A stretch of DNA of 8,039 nt, taken from assembly GCA_947629285.1 (NCBI GenBank), contig CANRDA010000046.1:1-8039 (forward strand), given 5' to 3'. The DNA is from an uncultured Bacilli bacterium. GTDB taxonomy: Bacteria > Bacillota_I > Bacilli_A > RF39 > UBA660. Position numbers and translations under genes: made by a program. Below, piece after piece: positions 1 through 5,683 of this stretch. The notes below the pieces were generated by a model. The model did no database searches, was not told where the DNA came from, and worked only from the letters and a program-made list of their open reading frames with translations. How positions within the stretch are numbered: the first letter of the stretch is position 1; every line of letters begins with the position of its first letter.

Positions 1-1467
1 ATACAAGAAGATGGAAACCTACTTTGTGGAGATGAAAATTTACTAGTAGAAGTAAGTGGAACAAAACCATGTAGTGGAAAAATAACATTTGATGAAAAAG
101 GTAAAATAACAAATGAGACAGTAACTTATTGTGATGGAAATGATGTACCACAAGAAGATGATGATAAGGAATATGTAGATAGTAGTGGAGCAAATGAACC
201 AGATTTAATGAATGATGCATTAACACCAGTAATATATAATACAGACCACTGGGAGATAGCAGATACTACTAGTGAGTGGTATGACTATGATAATCAAGAG
301 TGGGCAAATGCGGTAATATTAAGTGATGCAGGAAAGAGTAAGACAGCAGGACAAACCCTTGATATAACAACAGATGTAAAAGCAATGTTAGTATGGATAC
401 CAAGATATGAATATAAAATAGATGGAACATATGGAAAAAATGGAACATCAACAAGTCCAGGAGAAATAGAAGTAAACTTTATAGCTAAAGATACAACAGG
501 AGCAACAGAAGGATATACAGTGCATCCAGCATTTAATTTTGGAGGTACAAAATTAAGTGGAATATGGGTAGGAAAGTTTGAGACGAGTGCAGAAGTAGGA
601 AGTAAATGTTATAGTAGAGAATCTTTTGATAATTGTAATAATGCAACTCAAGAGCCATATATATTACCAAATGTACTATCACTTAGATATCAAACTGTAG
701 GTAATCAATTTGAGACAGCAAAGAAGTTTAGTAGTTATATAAATAATTTAGGAGATAGTCATATGATGAAGAATAGTGAATGGGGAGCAGTAGCTTACCT
801 AACACAATCTAAATATGGAAAATATGGAAATGAAGACTATACTGATGCAAATAAAGAAGTATATCAAAATAATTCAGAAAGTTTTTATACAGGTCGAAGT
901 GGGGGAGCTCCAGGTGGAAGTGTAACAAGGTTAAATATGCAATATCCAGGACAGTCTACATCAAAAGATGCATATTATAAATATGGATATTATACATATG
1001 AAGGATATGCAATAAGCTATGACGGAACAATAACGGATGAAAAAGAAGTAAATAAAGGAACAGGAGCTTCAACAACAGGAAATATATATGGAATATATGA
1101 TATGAGTGGGGGAACATGGGAATATGTAATTGGATACCTAACTATAGCAACTACAGATACAGAATTACCATGGGGTTCAACGTCAAGTAAAGATTACGCA
1201 AAATTCGCAAGTCAACCAAACTCAAAATATTTTGATGCATATACAGATATAGATGCAAATAATGTTGCATATAAAGGACATGCCTTAGGAGAAACTAGTG
1301 GCTGGTATTGGGATTGCGCTAGCTTTGTTTCCACTAGCTCTCCGTGGTTCATACGAGGTGGGAGCTACGGAGGTAGTTCCTATACGGGTGTGTTTGACTT
1401 CGACGTCCAAAGTGGCGATAGTTACAGTAACTTTTCGTTCCGTGTAGTTTTCGCCCCAACTACGTAA
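1..1467 (+). CDS. FGE/C-type-lectin-fold surface protein, probable DGR target (5' partial)
   Basis: The frame is open from base 1, so the gene begins upstream; the ATG at 208 has no ribosome binding site and is internal. The visible 488 residues include an N-terminal piece (SGTKPCSG, then a KITNETVTYCDG segment). I recall this style following pilin-like N-termini in gut Firmicutes proteins, but that N-terminus is not visible here. A formylglycine-generating-enzyme/sulfatase-modifying-factor type domain follows: LSGIWVGKFETS near 553-588, EWGAVAYLTQ near 778-807, YGIYDMSGGTWEYV at 1087-1128, and a C-terminal WFIRGGSY ... FRVVFAP block at 1345-1458. This fold is the C-type-lectin variant used by DGR variable proteins for ligand binding. 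The last ~55 codons are far richer in G+C than the rest and look like a variable repeat. The protein probably acts at the cell surface; its ligand is unknown. Gene and fold are well supported, the DGR role is inferred. Confidence 0.8.
   Translation: MQEDGNLLCGDENLLVEVSGTKPCSGKITFDEKGKITNETVTYCDGNDVPQEDDDKEYVDSSGANEPDLMNDALTPVIYNTDHWEIADTTSEWYDYDNQEWANAVILSDAGKSKTAGQTLDITTDVKAMLVWIPRYEYKIDGTYGKNGTSTSPGEIEVNFIAKDTTGATEGYTVHPAFNFGGTKLSGIWVGKFETSAEVGSKCYSRESFDNCNNATQEPYILPNVLSLRYQTVGNQFETAKKFSSYINNLGDSHMMKNSEWGAVAYLTQSKYGKYGNEDYTDANKEVYQNNSESFYTGRSGGAPGGSVTRLNMQYPGQSTSKDAYYKYGYYTYEGYAISYDGTITDEKEVNKGTGASTTGNIYGIYDMSGGTWEYVIGYLTIATTDTELPWGSTSSKDYAKFASQPNSKYFDAYTDIDANNVAYKGHALGETSGWYWDCASFVSTSSPWFIRGGSYGGSSYTGVFDFDVQSGDSYSNFSFRVVFAPTT
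1303..1467 (+). other. Candidate DGR variable repeat (VR)
   Basis: This is the extreme 3' end of the lectin-fold gene. Bases 1321-1380 hold 32 G/C of 60 and 1381-1440 hold 26 of 60, against 17 of 60 in 841-900 of the same gene. Between conserved anchors (PWF, RGG, GVF, SFRVVFAP) the codons are nearly all NNC or NNT: AGC TAC, AGT TCC TAT, GAC TTC GAC GTC, then AGT GGC GAT AGT TAC AGT AAC TTT. This is what adenine mutagenesis of AAC/AAT codons in a template produces. Boundaries are approximate. No template repeat or reverse transcriptase is present in the window. Confidence 0.65.
1444..1463 (+). other. Hairpin at the 3' end of the candidate VR
   Basis: GTAGTT (1444-1449) and AACTAC (1458-1463) form a perfect 6-bp inverted repeat around the loop TTCGCCCC, and two G-U pairs could extend it. 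In characterised DGRs a short hairpin or cruciform near the IMH end of VR promotes target recognition. The position here fits that role, but a 6-bp stem can arise by chance. It is not followed by a T-tract, so it is not a terminator. Confidence 0.4.
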
Positions 1468-1544
1468 GACCGATGCTTGCAGAGGTCGTGTTTGCTCTAA
1501 GTACAATGAATTTGGAACAAGCAATATGATAAATAAAATATAAC

Positions 1545-1570
1545 AAAAAATAGGTCTCCCTATTTTTTTT
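1545..1570 (+). terminator. Bidirectional intrinsic terminator between convergent genes
   Basis: AAAAAATAGG (1545-1554) pairs with CCTATTTTTT (1559-1568) around the loop TCTC, and the T-run reaches 1570. The A-run on the other side gives the same signal for the minus-strand gene, whose TAG stop (1560-1562) lies inside the stem. It therefore ends both the lectin-fold gene and its convergent neighbour. Confidence 0.85.
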
Positions 1571-1862
1571 GTGACTGAATATCAACAATCTCACTTATCG
1601 GTATCAAATCATTATCCATAGTAATTATATAATCTTTATTTCTTCCTATTATTCTTTTGGTGATTTTTTTATCTTTTAAAGTTATATCTACATTTGCTTT
1701 ATATACATAGTTTGGGGAAGAAAATATATCATTAATCTTTTGTTTAATAGTTCTTGTATCAACTACTTCATCATTTAAACTATTACTACTATAATAAACA
1801 CTTCTATTGTTACTAAACTTCTTATCTATTTTATTATGAAATACTTTTGGTAAATCTTTCAC
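1560..1862 (-). CDS. Conserved-looking hypothetical protein, 100 aa
   Basis: I do not recognise a family. The start is GTG at 1862, chosen because AGAGGTG (minus strand, 1868-1874) lies 5 nt upstream. The N-terminal half is polar and basic (DLPKVFHNKIDKKF). The C-terminal half alternates hydrophobic and charged residues (VYKANVDITLKDKKITKRII, then DYIITMDNDLIPISEIVDI), suggesting a small beta-barrel or beta-rich domain. There are no membrane segment, signal peptide or cysteines. It is convergent with the DGR-type gene, sharing its terminator, and divergent from the LysM gene across an 87-bp gap. A divergent partnership with the LysM protein is possible but unproven. Coding potential is supported by the ribosome binding site, codon use and clean terminator placement. 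Confidence 0.7.
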   Translation of the reverse strand: MKDLPKVFHNKIDKKFSNNRSVYYSSNSLNDEVVDTRTIKQKINDIFSSPNYVYKANVDITLKDKKITKRIIGRNKDYIITMDNDLIPISEIVDIQSQKK

Positions 1863-1879
1863 TAAATCACCTCTAATTA

Positions 1880-1885
1880 ATTATA
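1880..1885 (-). promoter_or_regulatory. Candidate -10 box for the 100-aa hypothetical gene
   Basis: On the minus strand a perfect TATAAT lies only 5 nt before the AGAGGTG ribosome binding site. No convincing -35 is visible. Because the DNA is AT-rich a chance match is possible. If it is real, transcription would begin essentially at the Shine-Dalgarno sequence. Confidence 0.35.
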
Positions 1886-1926
1886 TTAATAAGTTTTAAA
1901 AATAGAACTTTAAAATTAATATCTCA

Positions 1927-1932
1927 TATATT
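1927..1932 (+). promoter_or_regulatory. Candidate -10 box for the LysM gene
   Basis: TATATT lies 5 nt before the AGAGGTG ribosome binding site (1938-1944) of the LysM gene, and the -35 region is poor (TAGAAC-like). It mirrors the minus-strand candidate in the same 87-bp divergent spacer. Support is weak and comes mainly from the same spacing recurring at other genes here. Confidence 0.3.
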
Positions 1933-1949
1933 AAAATAGAGGTGAATTT

Positions 1950-2405
1950 ATGTATACAATATACCAGGTAGAATATGGAGATACAATAGATGGTATTGCA
2001 AGAAAAACTAATACTACATCTGATGAGATAAAATCATTAAATGGATTTAATAATGAATCTGATTTAGTTGTAGGAAGTCTTATTATAGTACCTAGAATGC
2101 AATCACAAGTATTTGAAACTTATAGAGTAAATCCAGGAGACTCTATATATGCGATTGCTAAAATGTATAATGTAGACCCTGATACATTACTTATGCTTAA
2201 TGGATTAAATAAAAGTGATTATATATATCCTAATCAAGAGATAACTGTTCCAAGTAGGGATGTTATAGTTTATGTGACTAAAGAAGGAGATACAATAGAT
2301 GCGATAATAAATAACCTTGGAGTGGATGCGAATACATTTAATAAAGAAAATGAAAGAATATTTGTTGTTAGTGACCAATTAGTAGTTCATAAGAAAGAGA
2401 AATAA
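1950..2405 (+). CDS. Triple-LysM-domain protein
   Basis: A 151-aa protein made almost entirely of three LysM modules: residues 4-48 (YQVEYGDTIDGIARK ... LIIVP), 57-101 (YRVNPGDSIYAIAKMYNV ... ITVP) and 106-147 (VYVTKEGDTIDAIINNLGV, more diverged). LysM binds N-acetylglucosamine-containing glycans such as peptidoglycan. There is no signal peptide or membrane segment, so export by the Sec route is not evident. In Bacillota, leaderless LysM proteins include spore-coat/cortex morphogenetic proteins (SafA/SpoVID style), but this one lacks their long extra regions, so no gene name is assigned. The start ATG follows AGAGGTGAATTT. The gene stands alone, closed by its own weak terminator. Confidence 0.88.
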   Translation: MYTIYQVEYGDTIDGIARKTNTTSDEIKSLNGFNNESDLVVGSLIIVPRMQSQVFETYRVNPGDSIYAIAKMYNVDPDTLLMLNGLNKSDYIYPNQEITVPSRDVIVYVTKEGDTIDAIINNLGVDANTFNKENERIFVVSDQLVVHKKEK

Positions 2406-2425
2406 TAAAAAACTCTTTTTTTTTT
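2394..2425 (+). terminator. Weak intrinsic terminator of the LysM gene
   Basis: AAAGAG (2394-2399) pairs with CTCTTT (2413-2418) across a 13-nt A-rich loop, followed by a T-run to 2425. The stem overlaps the last codons of the LysM gene. It is AT-rich and short, so termination may be partial. Confidence 0.5.
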
Positions 2426-2438
2426 AATAAAAATAAGT

Positions 2439-2444
2439 TATAAT
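2439..2444 (+). promoter_or_regulatory. Candidate -10 box for the AAA+/trmL operon
   Basis: A perfect TATAAT is placed 15 nt before the AGGTGG ribosome binding site of the AAA+ gene. The -35 position at 17-nt spacing is only a T-run from the preceding terminator. The position after a terminator and before a three-gene operon is right, but the hexamer alone is weak evidence. Confidence 0.4.
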
Positions 2445-2471
2445 TATTTTAGGGAAAATAGGTGGTTCAAT

Positions 2472-3425
2472 ATGAATACTAATTTCAGTGTACTTAAAAA
2501 CTATGGAGAAGATTTAACCTCAAAGACTTATGTAACAGACCCTTCCATTGCTCGTGATGAAGAGTTAAAGAAACTTATGATGACTTTACTTACTCCAGAA
2601 AAATCAGCACTCCTAGTAGGTAAGGCAGGAGTTGGTAAAACATCTATAGTAGAAGGTTTGTCATATAGAATACTTAATAATGCAGTACCACTCGTATTAC
2701 AGGGATATAGAGTCATAAAGATAAATTCGTCTTCTTTAGTTGGTAAAATTAATATAAATGGAAAAGAAGAGATGGTAGTAACTTTACTTGTAGAAGAATT
2801 AAAAAATGTTACTAAAACTATAATATTTATAGATGAGATACATACTTTAATTGGAAATAACTCTGGTTTTTCTATGGACCTTGCAAATATACTTAAGCCT
2901 GCTATCGATAGAGGAGCAGTTAAATTAATAGGTGCGACTACTGATATAGAATATAATACATATATAATAAGAGATAGAGCTTTCTTAAGAAGGTTTGAGA
3001 AAATTGATGTATTAGAGCCAAATGAGGCAACAACTGTTGAGATACTTTATAGAAGTTTACCTAAAATAGAAAAGAGTACAGGAGTTAAATTCAAATATAA
3101 CGAATATGTGACTAAGATGTTACTTGAATCTATTGTAAGTGCGACTAGTGAATATAAAAGAGTATATGGTCTTGGAGCGATGTATCCTGATATAGCTTTT
3201 TCAGTACTTACTTCTGCATTTTCGCAAGCTCTCTTTCAAAATAGGAATTTGGTAACCGCATTAGATGTATATAACGCCATTAAAACAAGTAAAAGAATTT
3301 ACCCAGATTCCATAGTAAGAGAATTAAATGCTTTTAAAGAAAAATTTAATGATATCGCTATTCAAGATGGTACTATACTACCTACAGTAACCATAAATGA
3401 TATAGAGAAAGATTCTAATAATTAA
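2472..3425 (+). CDS. Stand-alone AAA+ ATPase resembling the first ATPase domain of ClpB/ClpC
   Basis: A 317-aa protein aligning by eye along a ClpB/ClpC D1 module. It has the linker-like NYGEDLTSK and IARDEELKKL (residues 10-35), Walker A GKAGVGKT (50-57), Walker B IIFIDE (117-122), sensor-1 GATTDIEY (154-161) and arginine-finger region RDRAFLRRFEKI (168-179). A helical lid follows (about 185-300). The Clp N-domain, the middle coiled coil and the whole D2 ring are absent, so it is not a complete Hsp100. The usual KYRG pore loop aligns with NING (94-97), losing the aromatic substrate-gripping residue. ATP binding and hydrolysis look intact, while protein threading is doubtful. The start ATG follows AGGTGG. 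It heads a tight operon with a membrane-anchored thioredoxin-like protein and trmL. Its cellular role is unknown. Confidence 0.85.
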   Translation: MNTNFSVLKNYGEDLTSKTYVTDPSIARDEELKKLMMTLLTPEKSALLVGKAGVGKTSIVEGLSYRILNNAVPLVLQGYRVIKINSSSLVGKININGKEEMVVTLLVEELKNVTKTIIFIDEIHTLIGNNSGFSMDLANILKPAIDRGAVKLIGATTDIEYNTYIIRDRAFLRRFEKIDVLEPNEATTVEILYRSLPKIEKSTGVKFKYNEYVTKMLLESIVSATSEYKRVYGLGAMYPDIAFSVLTSAFSQALFQNRNLVTALDVYNAIKTSKRIYPDSIVRELNAFKEKFNDIAIQDGTILPTVTINDIEKDSNN

Positions 3426-3445
3426 AAATTTATAAGGAGATATAA

Positions 3446-3916
3446 ATGAGAGAAATACCCAAAAAAAATTATATATTTTTAGCACTTTTAATATTAGCAA
3501 CAGTATTACTTACTTTAATTTTATCTAATATATATTTAAATAAAGAAAAAAAAGTATCTAATATTTATAACAATATAAATGAAATAAAGCCAAATGATTT
3601 TGATGAATATTTTATGGAATATTCAGATTTAATTGTATACATATCAGATAAATATGATTTATCAAATGAAACTTTTGAAGAAAAATTTGAAAAAAAATTA
3701 GAAAACTTGAATTTAAAAAATATTGCTGTATTTATGGATAAAAATGAAATGGATAAAAAGTTTTTAAGCAAGTTGAATGATGAATATAATATAGATATAG
3801 ATATAAATAATACACCTTTAATAATTGTAGTAGTAGATAAAGAGTTTGTTAAAAGTGTTAGTGTATCTGATTCAACAGATGTTGATACAGTAATAAATTA
3901 TGAGGAATTCAGATGA
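3446..3916 (+). CDS. Membrane-anchored thioredoxin-like protein lacking the redox cysteines
   Basis: 156 aa, starting at an ATG with a strong AAGGAGA site (3434-3440), 20 bp after the AAA+ gene. A basic N-terminus precedes one hydrophobic segment (residues 9-29, FLALLILATVLLTLIL), predicting an N-in single-pass protein with the remainder outside. The outer part resembles a thioredoxin fold: DLIVYIS (61-67) occupies the strand before the usual CxxC, and NTPLIIVVVD (122-131) resembles the cis-proline strand. There is not one cysteine, so it cannot act as an oxidoreductase. Similar proteins exist among bacteriocin-transport-accessory-like thioredoxin folds, but that match is by eye. Its stop overlaps the trmL start by 4 bp (ATGA), so the two are probably translationally coupled. 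Confidence 0.75.
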   Translation: MREIPKKNYIFLALLILATVLLTLILSNIYLNKEKKVSNIYNNINEIKPNDFDEYFMEYSDLIVYISDKYDLSNETFEEKFEKKLENLNLKNIAVFMDKNEMDKKFLSKLNDEYNIDIDINNTPLIIVVVDKEFVKSVSVSDSTDVDTVINYEEFR

Positions 3917-4422
3917 TTAATGTAGTATTATATGAACCGGAAATTCCGCAAAATACCGGAAATATTATGAGAACTTGTGCGGGAACTTATACTAAACTTC
4001 ATTTAATTAAGCCACTAGGTTTTTCTTTGAGCGATAAATACATAAAAAGAAGTGGGGTTAATTACATTGAACACTGTAATTATCAAGTATATGAAGACTA
4101 TGATGATTTTTTAGAAAAAAACAAAGATGGAGAATTTTATTATTTAACTAGATATGGTAAAAAACCACATAGTTCAGTTGACTTTAGTGATAAAAGTAAA
4201 AATATATATTTAGTATTCGGTAAAGAAAGTACAGGTATTCCTAAGGAAATTTTAAAAAAACATTTAGATAAGTGTCTTAGAATACCTACTAATTCTAATA
4301 TAAGAGCTCTTAATCTATCAAATTGTGTTGCATTAGTATTATTTGAAGTTTTAAGGCAACAAGACTATCCTAATTTATCTAAAGTAGAAACTATAAAGGG
4401 TGAGGATTATTTAGAAAAATAG
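3913..4422 (+). CDS. trmL: tRNA (cytidine/uridine-34 2'-O)-methyltransferase TrmL
   Basis: A 169-aa SPOUT-class methyltransferase of the TrmL/YibK (CspR) family, of typical length. It methylates the 2'-OH of the wobble nucleotide in tRNA-Leu isoacceptors using S-adenosylmethionine, acting as a cytosolic dimer. Family motifs are PEIPQNTGNIMRTCA (residues 9-23), the LIKPLGFSL stretch (31-39), VFGKESTGIPKE (101-112), and the trefoil-knot SAM site IPTNSNIRALNLSNCVALVL (124-143). Arg20 and the NLSN element are the conserved functional positions. The start ATG overlaps the previous stop (ATGA) and has GAGGA (3902-3906) upstream inside the previous gene. It is the last gene of the AAA+ operon. Confidence 0.95.
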   Translation: MINVVLYEPEIPQNTGNIMRTCAGTYTKLHLIKPLGFSLSDKYIKRSGVNYIEHCNYQVYEDYDDFLEKNKDGEFYYLTRYGKKPHSSVDFSDKSKNIYLVFGKESTGIPKEILKKHLDKCLRIPTNSNIRALNLSNCVALVLFEVLRQQDYPNLSKVETIKGEDYLEK

Positions 4423-4424
4423 TG

Positions 4425-4463
4425 TTGTAATTTTTTTACAAACGTGTTATTATTATATATAGA
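4425..4463 (+). promoter_or_regulatory. Candidate promoter for the acidic membrane protein gene
   Basis: Two overlapping readings are possible: TTTACA (4435-4440) with a 17-nt spacer and TATAGA (4458-4463), or TTGTAA (4425-4430) with a 17-nt spacer and TATTAT (4448-4453). The first puts the start site in the AGGAGG ribosome binding site (4467-4472), the second about 8 nt earlier. The 55-nt gap after trmL with no clear terminator also allows read-through. Confidence 0.4.
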
Positions 4464-4477
4464 ATAAGGAGGGACTT

Positions 4478-5143
4478 ATGAAAGACATATTAGAGTTTAT
4501 TGTTGCAAACTATATTTGGTTCTTAGGTGGAACAATAATAATCCTCCTTGCTATTATAGGAAGTTATGCTGATAAAACTAATTTTGGTCAAGGAAAAGAG
4601 TCTAAGGAATCAAAAAAAGAGGAAGAGGACAATAACGAAATAAAACAAGATGAAATTGAACCTGTTAATACTAAAGTAGAAGATGCAGCTAGTAATATAG
4701 ATGAAAATATTGATTCTAATTTAACTAAAGAAGAAAATATTGATTCTAATTTAGCTAAAGAAGAACCAATCATTGAAGAAGATAAAAAAGCAGATATTAA
4801 TGAAGAGCCTAATCCTAGCTTGCCAGTTCAGAATATAGAAACTGAAAATTCTAATCAAAAAGAAGATGTTCCTAAATCATTAAATGAAATTCCTGAATCT
4901 TTAAGTGAAAAAGAGAATAGTGAAAATAGCGAGGATAGTTTTAATAATTTTGAAAAAGAATTTAATCAAGTAATACCAGAAAAAGATTTAGTTAATACAG
5001 ATATTTTAGATGAAATAGAAGATTTATCATTTAATCCAACAGATAGTAGTATTAAAAAAAGTGATTCTGATTTAGAAACACTTGAATTACCTGAAATAAA
5101 AAATTTAAAAGAAAACGACGTAGAAGATGTTTGGAAATTTTAA
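4478..5143 (+). CDS. Single-pass membrane protein with long acidic low-complexity tail
   Basis: 221 aa, ATG preceded by a strong AAGGAGGG site. One hydrophobic helix (residues 11-29, YIWFLGGTIIILLAIIG) is followed by roughly 190 residues rich in Glu, Asp, Asn, Ser and Lys with no predicted globular domain. It carries a perfectly in-frame 10-residue tandem duplication (ENIDSNLTKE / ENIDSNLAKE, 76-95) and ends in a hydrophobic-tipped EDVWKF. Such architecture suits a membrane-tethered scaffold or a tail that binds a partner through short motifs. I recognise no family. It is monocistronic: its own promoter region precedes it and a good terminator follows directly after the stop. Confidence 0.75.
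   Translation: MKDILEFIVANYIWFLGGTIIILLAIIGSYADKTNFGQGKESKESKKEEEDNNEIKQDEIEPVNTKVEDAASNIDENIDSNLTKEENIDSNLAKEEPIIEEDKKADINEEPNPSLPVQNIETENSNQKEDVPKSLNEIPESLSEKENSENSEDSFNNFEKEFNQVIPEKDLVNTDILDEIEDLSFNPTDSSIKKSDSDLETLELPEIKNLKENDVEDVWKF
4703..4762 (+). repeat. Two-copy 30-bp tandem repeat inside the acidic protein gene
   Basis: Unit 1 (4703-4732) and unit 2 (4733-4762) differ at a single base (ACT versus GCT, Thr versus Ala). The unit is 10 codons long and in frame, so gain or loss of copies would change only tail length. High identity suggests a recent duplication. Confidence 0.9.
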
Positions 5144-5144
5144 G

Positions 5145-5171
5145 AAGTAGTTATTCTACTTTTTATTTTTT
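5145..5171 (+). terminator. Intrinsic terminator after the acidic protein gene
   Basis: AAGTAG (5145-5150) pairs with CTACTT (5156-5161) around TTATT, followed by a T-rich run through 5171. It starts one base after the stop codon. On the minus strand the hairpin follows the RNHCP gene but its T-run is poorer, so it may act weakly there as well. Confidence 0.8.
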
Positions 5172-5174
5172 GAA

Positions 5175-5477
5175 TTATTTTGAAATTGATAAATCTATAA
5201 TTAAATCAAAATTATCATCTTTAGCCATAATATTTTTATGAATTTTCCCACATTTTTCACATTTATAAATTATCTTATATGTATCTTTAAATTTTTCAAT
5301 TTGTATAGGCTTTAAAAGACCTTTACACTCGTTTGCTCTATCACCTGGAAAAATATCTACATGTTTTGAATACAAGCAATATGGACAGTGGTCTCTAGCT
5401 GTATAATTTAATTTACTAACTTTTCTTTTACAATTACTGCAAATAAATTCATCGTCAATCATGTTAAACTTTTTCAT
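5175..5477 (-). CDS. RNHCP domain zinc-ribbon protein
   Basis: A 100-aa protein that is essentially one RNHCP domain. Visible landmarks are FICSNC (C13, C16), RDHCPYC (residues 28-34, the family's RNHCP signature with Asp for Asn), SKHVDIFPGDRANEC (37-51), KCEKCG (72-77) and AKDDN (85-89). Three CxxC pairs plus C51 and H30/H39 imply zinc binding. The family is small and widespread in Bacillota; its biochemical role is not established, though the fold suggests a nucleic-acid or protein-binding zinc ribbon. The ATG at 5477 is preceded by GTGAGGT on the minus strand; Met6 is an alternative start but has no such site. It is convergent with the acidic protein gene and divergent from the protease gene. 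Confidence 0.9.
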   Translation of the reverse strand: MKKFNMIDDEFICSNCKRKVSKLNYTARDHCPYCLYSKHVDIFPGDRANECKGLLKPIQIEKFKDTYKIIYKCEKCGKIHKNIMAKDDNFDLIIDLSISK

Positions 5478-5515
5478 GTAAACCTCACATTCCTTTCACT
5501 TCGCTCAAGGCACAC

Positions 5516-5550
5516 ATAGTCATGAAAATTTTAATTTATTTTCAGACTAT
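5516..5550. repeat. Long imperfect inverted repeat in the RNHCP/protease divergent spacer
   Basis: ATAGTCATGAAAAT (5516-5529) and ATTTTCAGACTAT (5538-5550) can form a 13-bp stem with a single bulged base and an 8-nt loop. Neither strand shows a following T-tract, so it is not a terminator. It lies about 40 nt upstream of the RNHCP start codon, within what would be its leader or control region. It could be an operator, an mRNA leader hairpin, or a remnant of a small mobile repeat. Confidence 0.6.
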
Positions 5551-5634
5551 CACCATAATAATTATATAGCTTAGTTAGATACTTGTAAATAATAAATTTG
5601 TAAATATTATATATAAAGCTAAATAAATTTCGCT

Positions 5635-5663
5635 TTGACTTTGGCATTTAATTATGATATATT
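5635..5663 (+). promoter_or_regulatory. Sigma-A type promoter with extended -10 for the S41 protease gene
   Basis: TTGACT (5635-5640), a 17-nt spacer, and TATATT (5658-5663) preceded by TGA, giving an extended -10. This is the same layout as the rRNA promoters at the right end of the window. Transcription would start near 5670, downstream of the upstream ATG at 5654, which rules that ATG out as start codon. Confidence 0.85.
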
Positions 5664-5668
5664 TTAAT

Positions 5669-5675
5669 AGGACGG
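5669..5675 (+). promoter_or_regulatory. Ribosome binding site fixing the protease start
   Basis: AGGACGG lies 8 nt before the ATG at 5684. The in-frame ATG at 5654 has no such site and overlaps the -10 promoter region, so translation should begin at 5684, ten codons shorter than the maximal reading frame. Confidence 0.75.
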
Positions 5676-5683
5676 TAGATATT

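Noticed and set aside
208..210. ATG as the start of the lectin-fold gene
   Set aside because: The same frame is open to base 1 with sensible protein sequence and no ribosome binding site precedes this ATG, so it is internal to a 5'-truncated gene.
1285..1524. 79-codon minus-strand frame under the variable repeat
   Set aside because: It is open only because of the altered composition of the repeat, has no ribosome binding site, and lies opposite a clear coding frame.
3911..3925. Possible UGA-as-tryptophan code
   Set aside because: The TGA at 3914 is in a natural 4-bp overlap with trmL, no gene has internal TGA codons, and Trp is encoded by TGG throughout, so the standard code fits.
4425..4441. 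TTGTAA/TTACAA inverted repeat after trmL as a terminator
   Set aside because: The T-run is in the loop rather than after the stem and the arms are only 6 bp and AT-rich. It more likely overlaps promoter elements of the next gene.
5654..5683. Longer start of the S41 protease
   Set aside because: The upstream ATG overlaps the -10 promoter region and has no Shine-Dalgarno, while the ATG at 5684 has AGGACGG 8 nt upstream.
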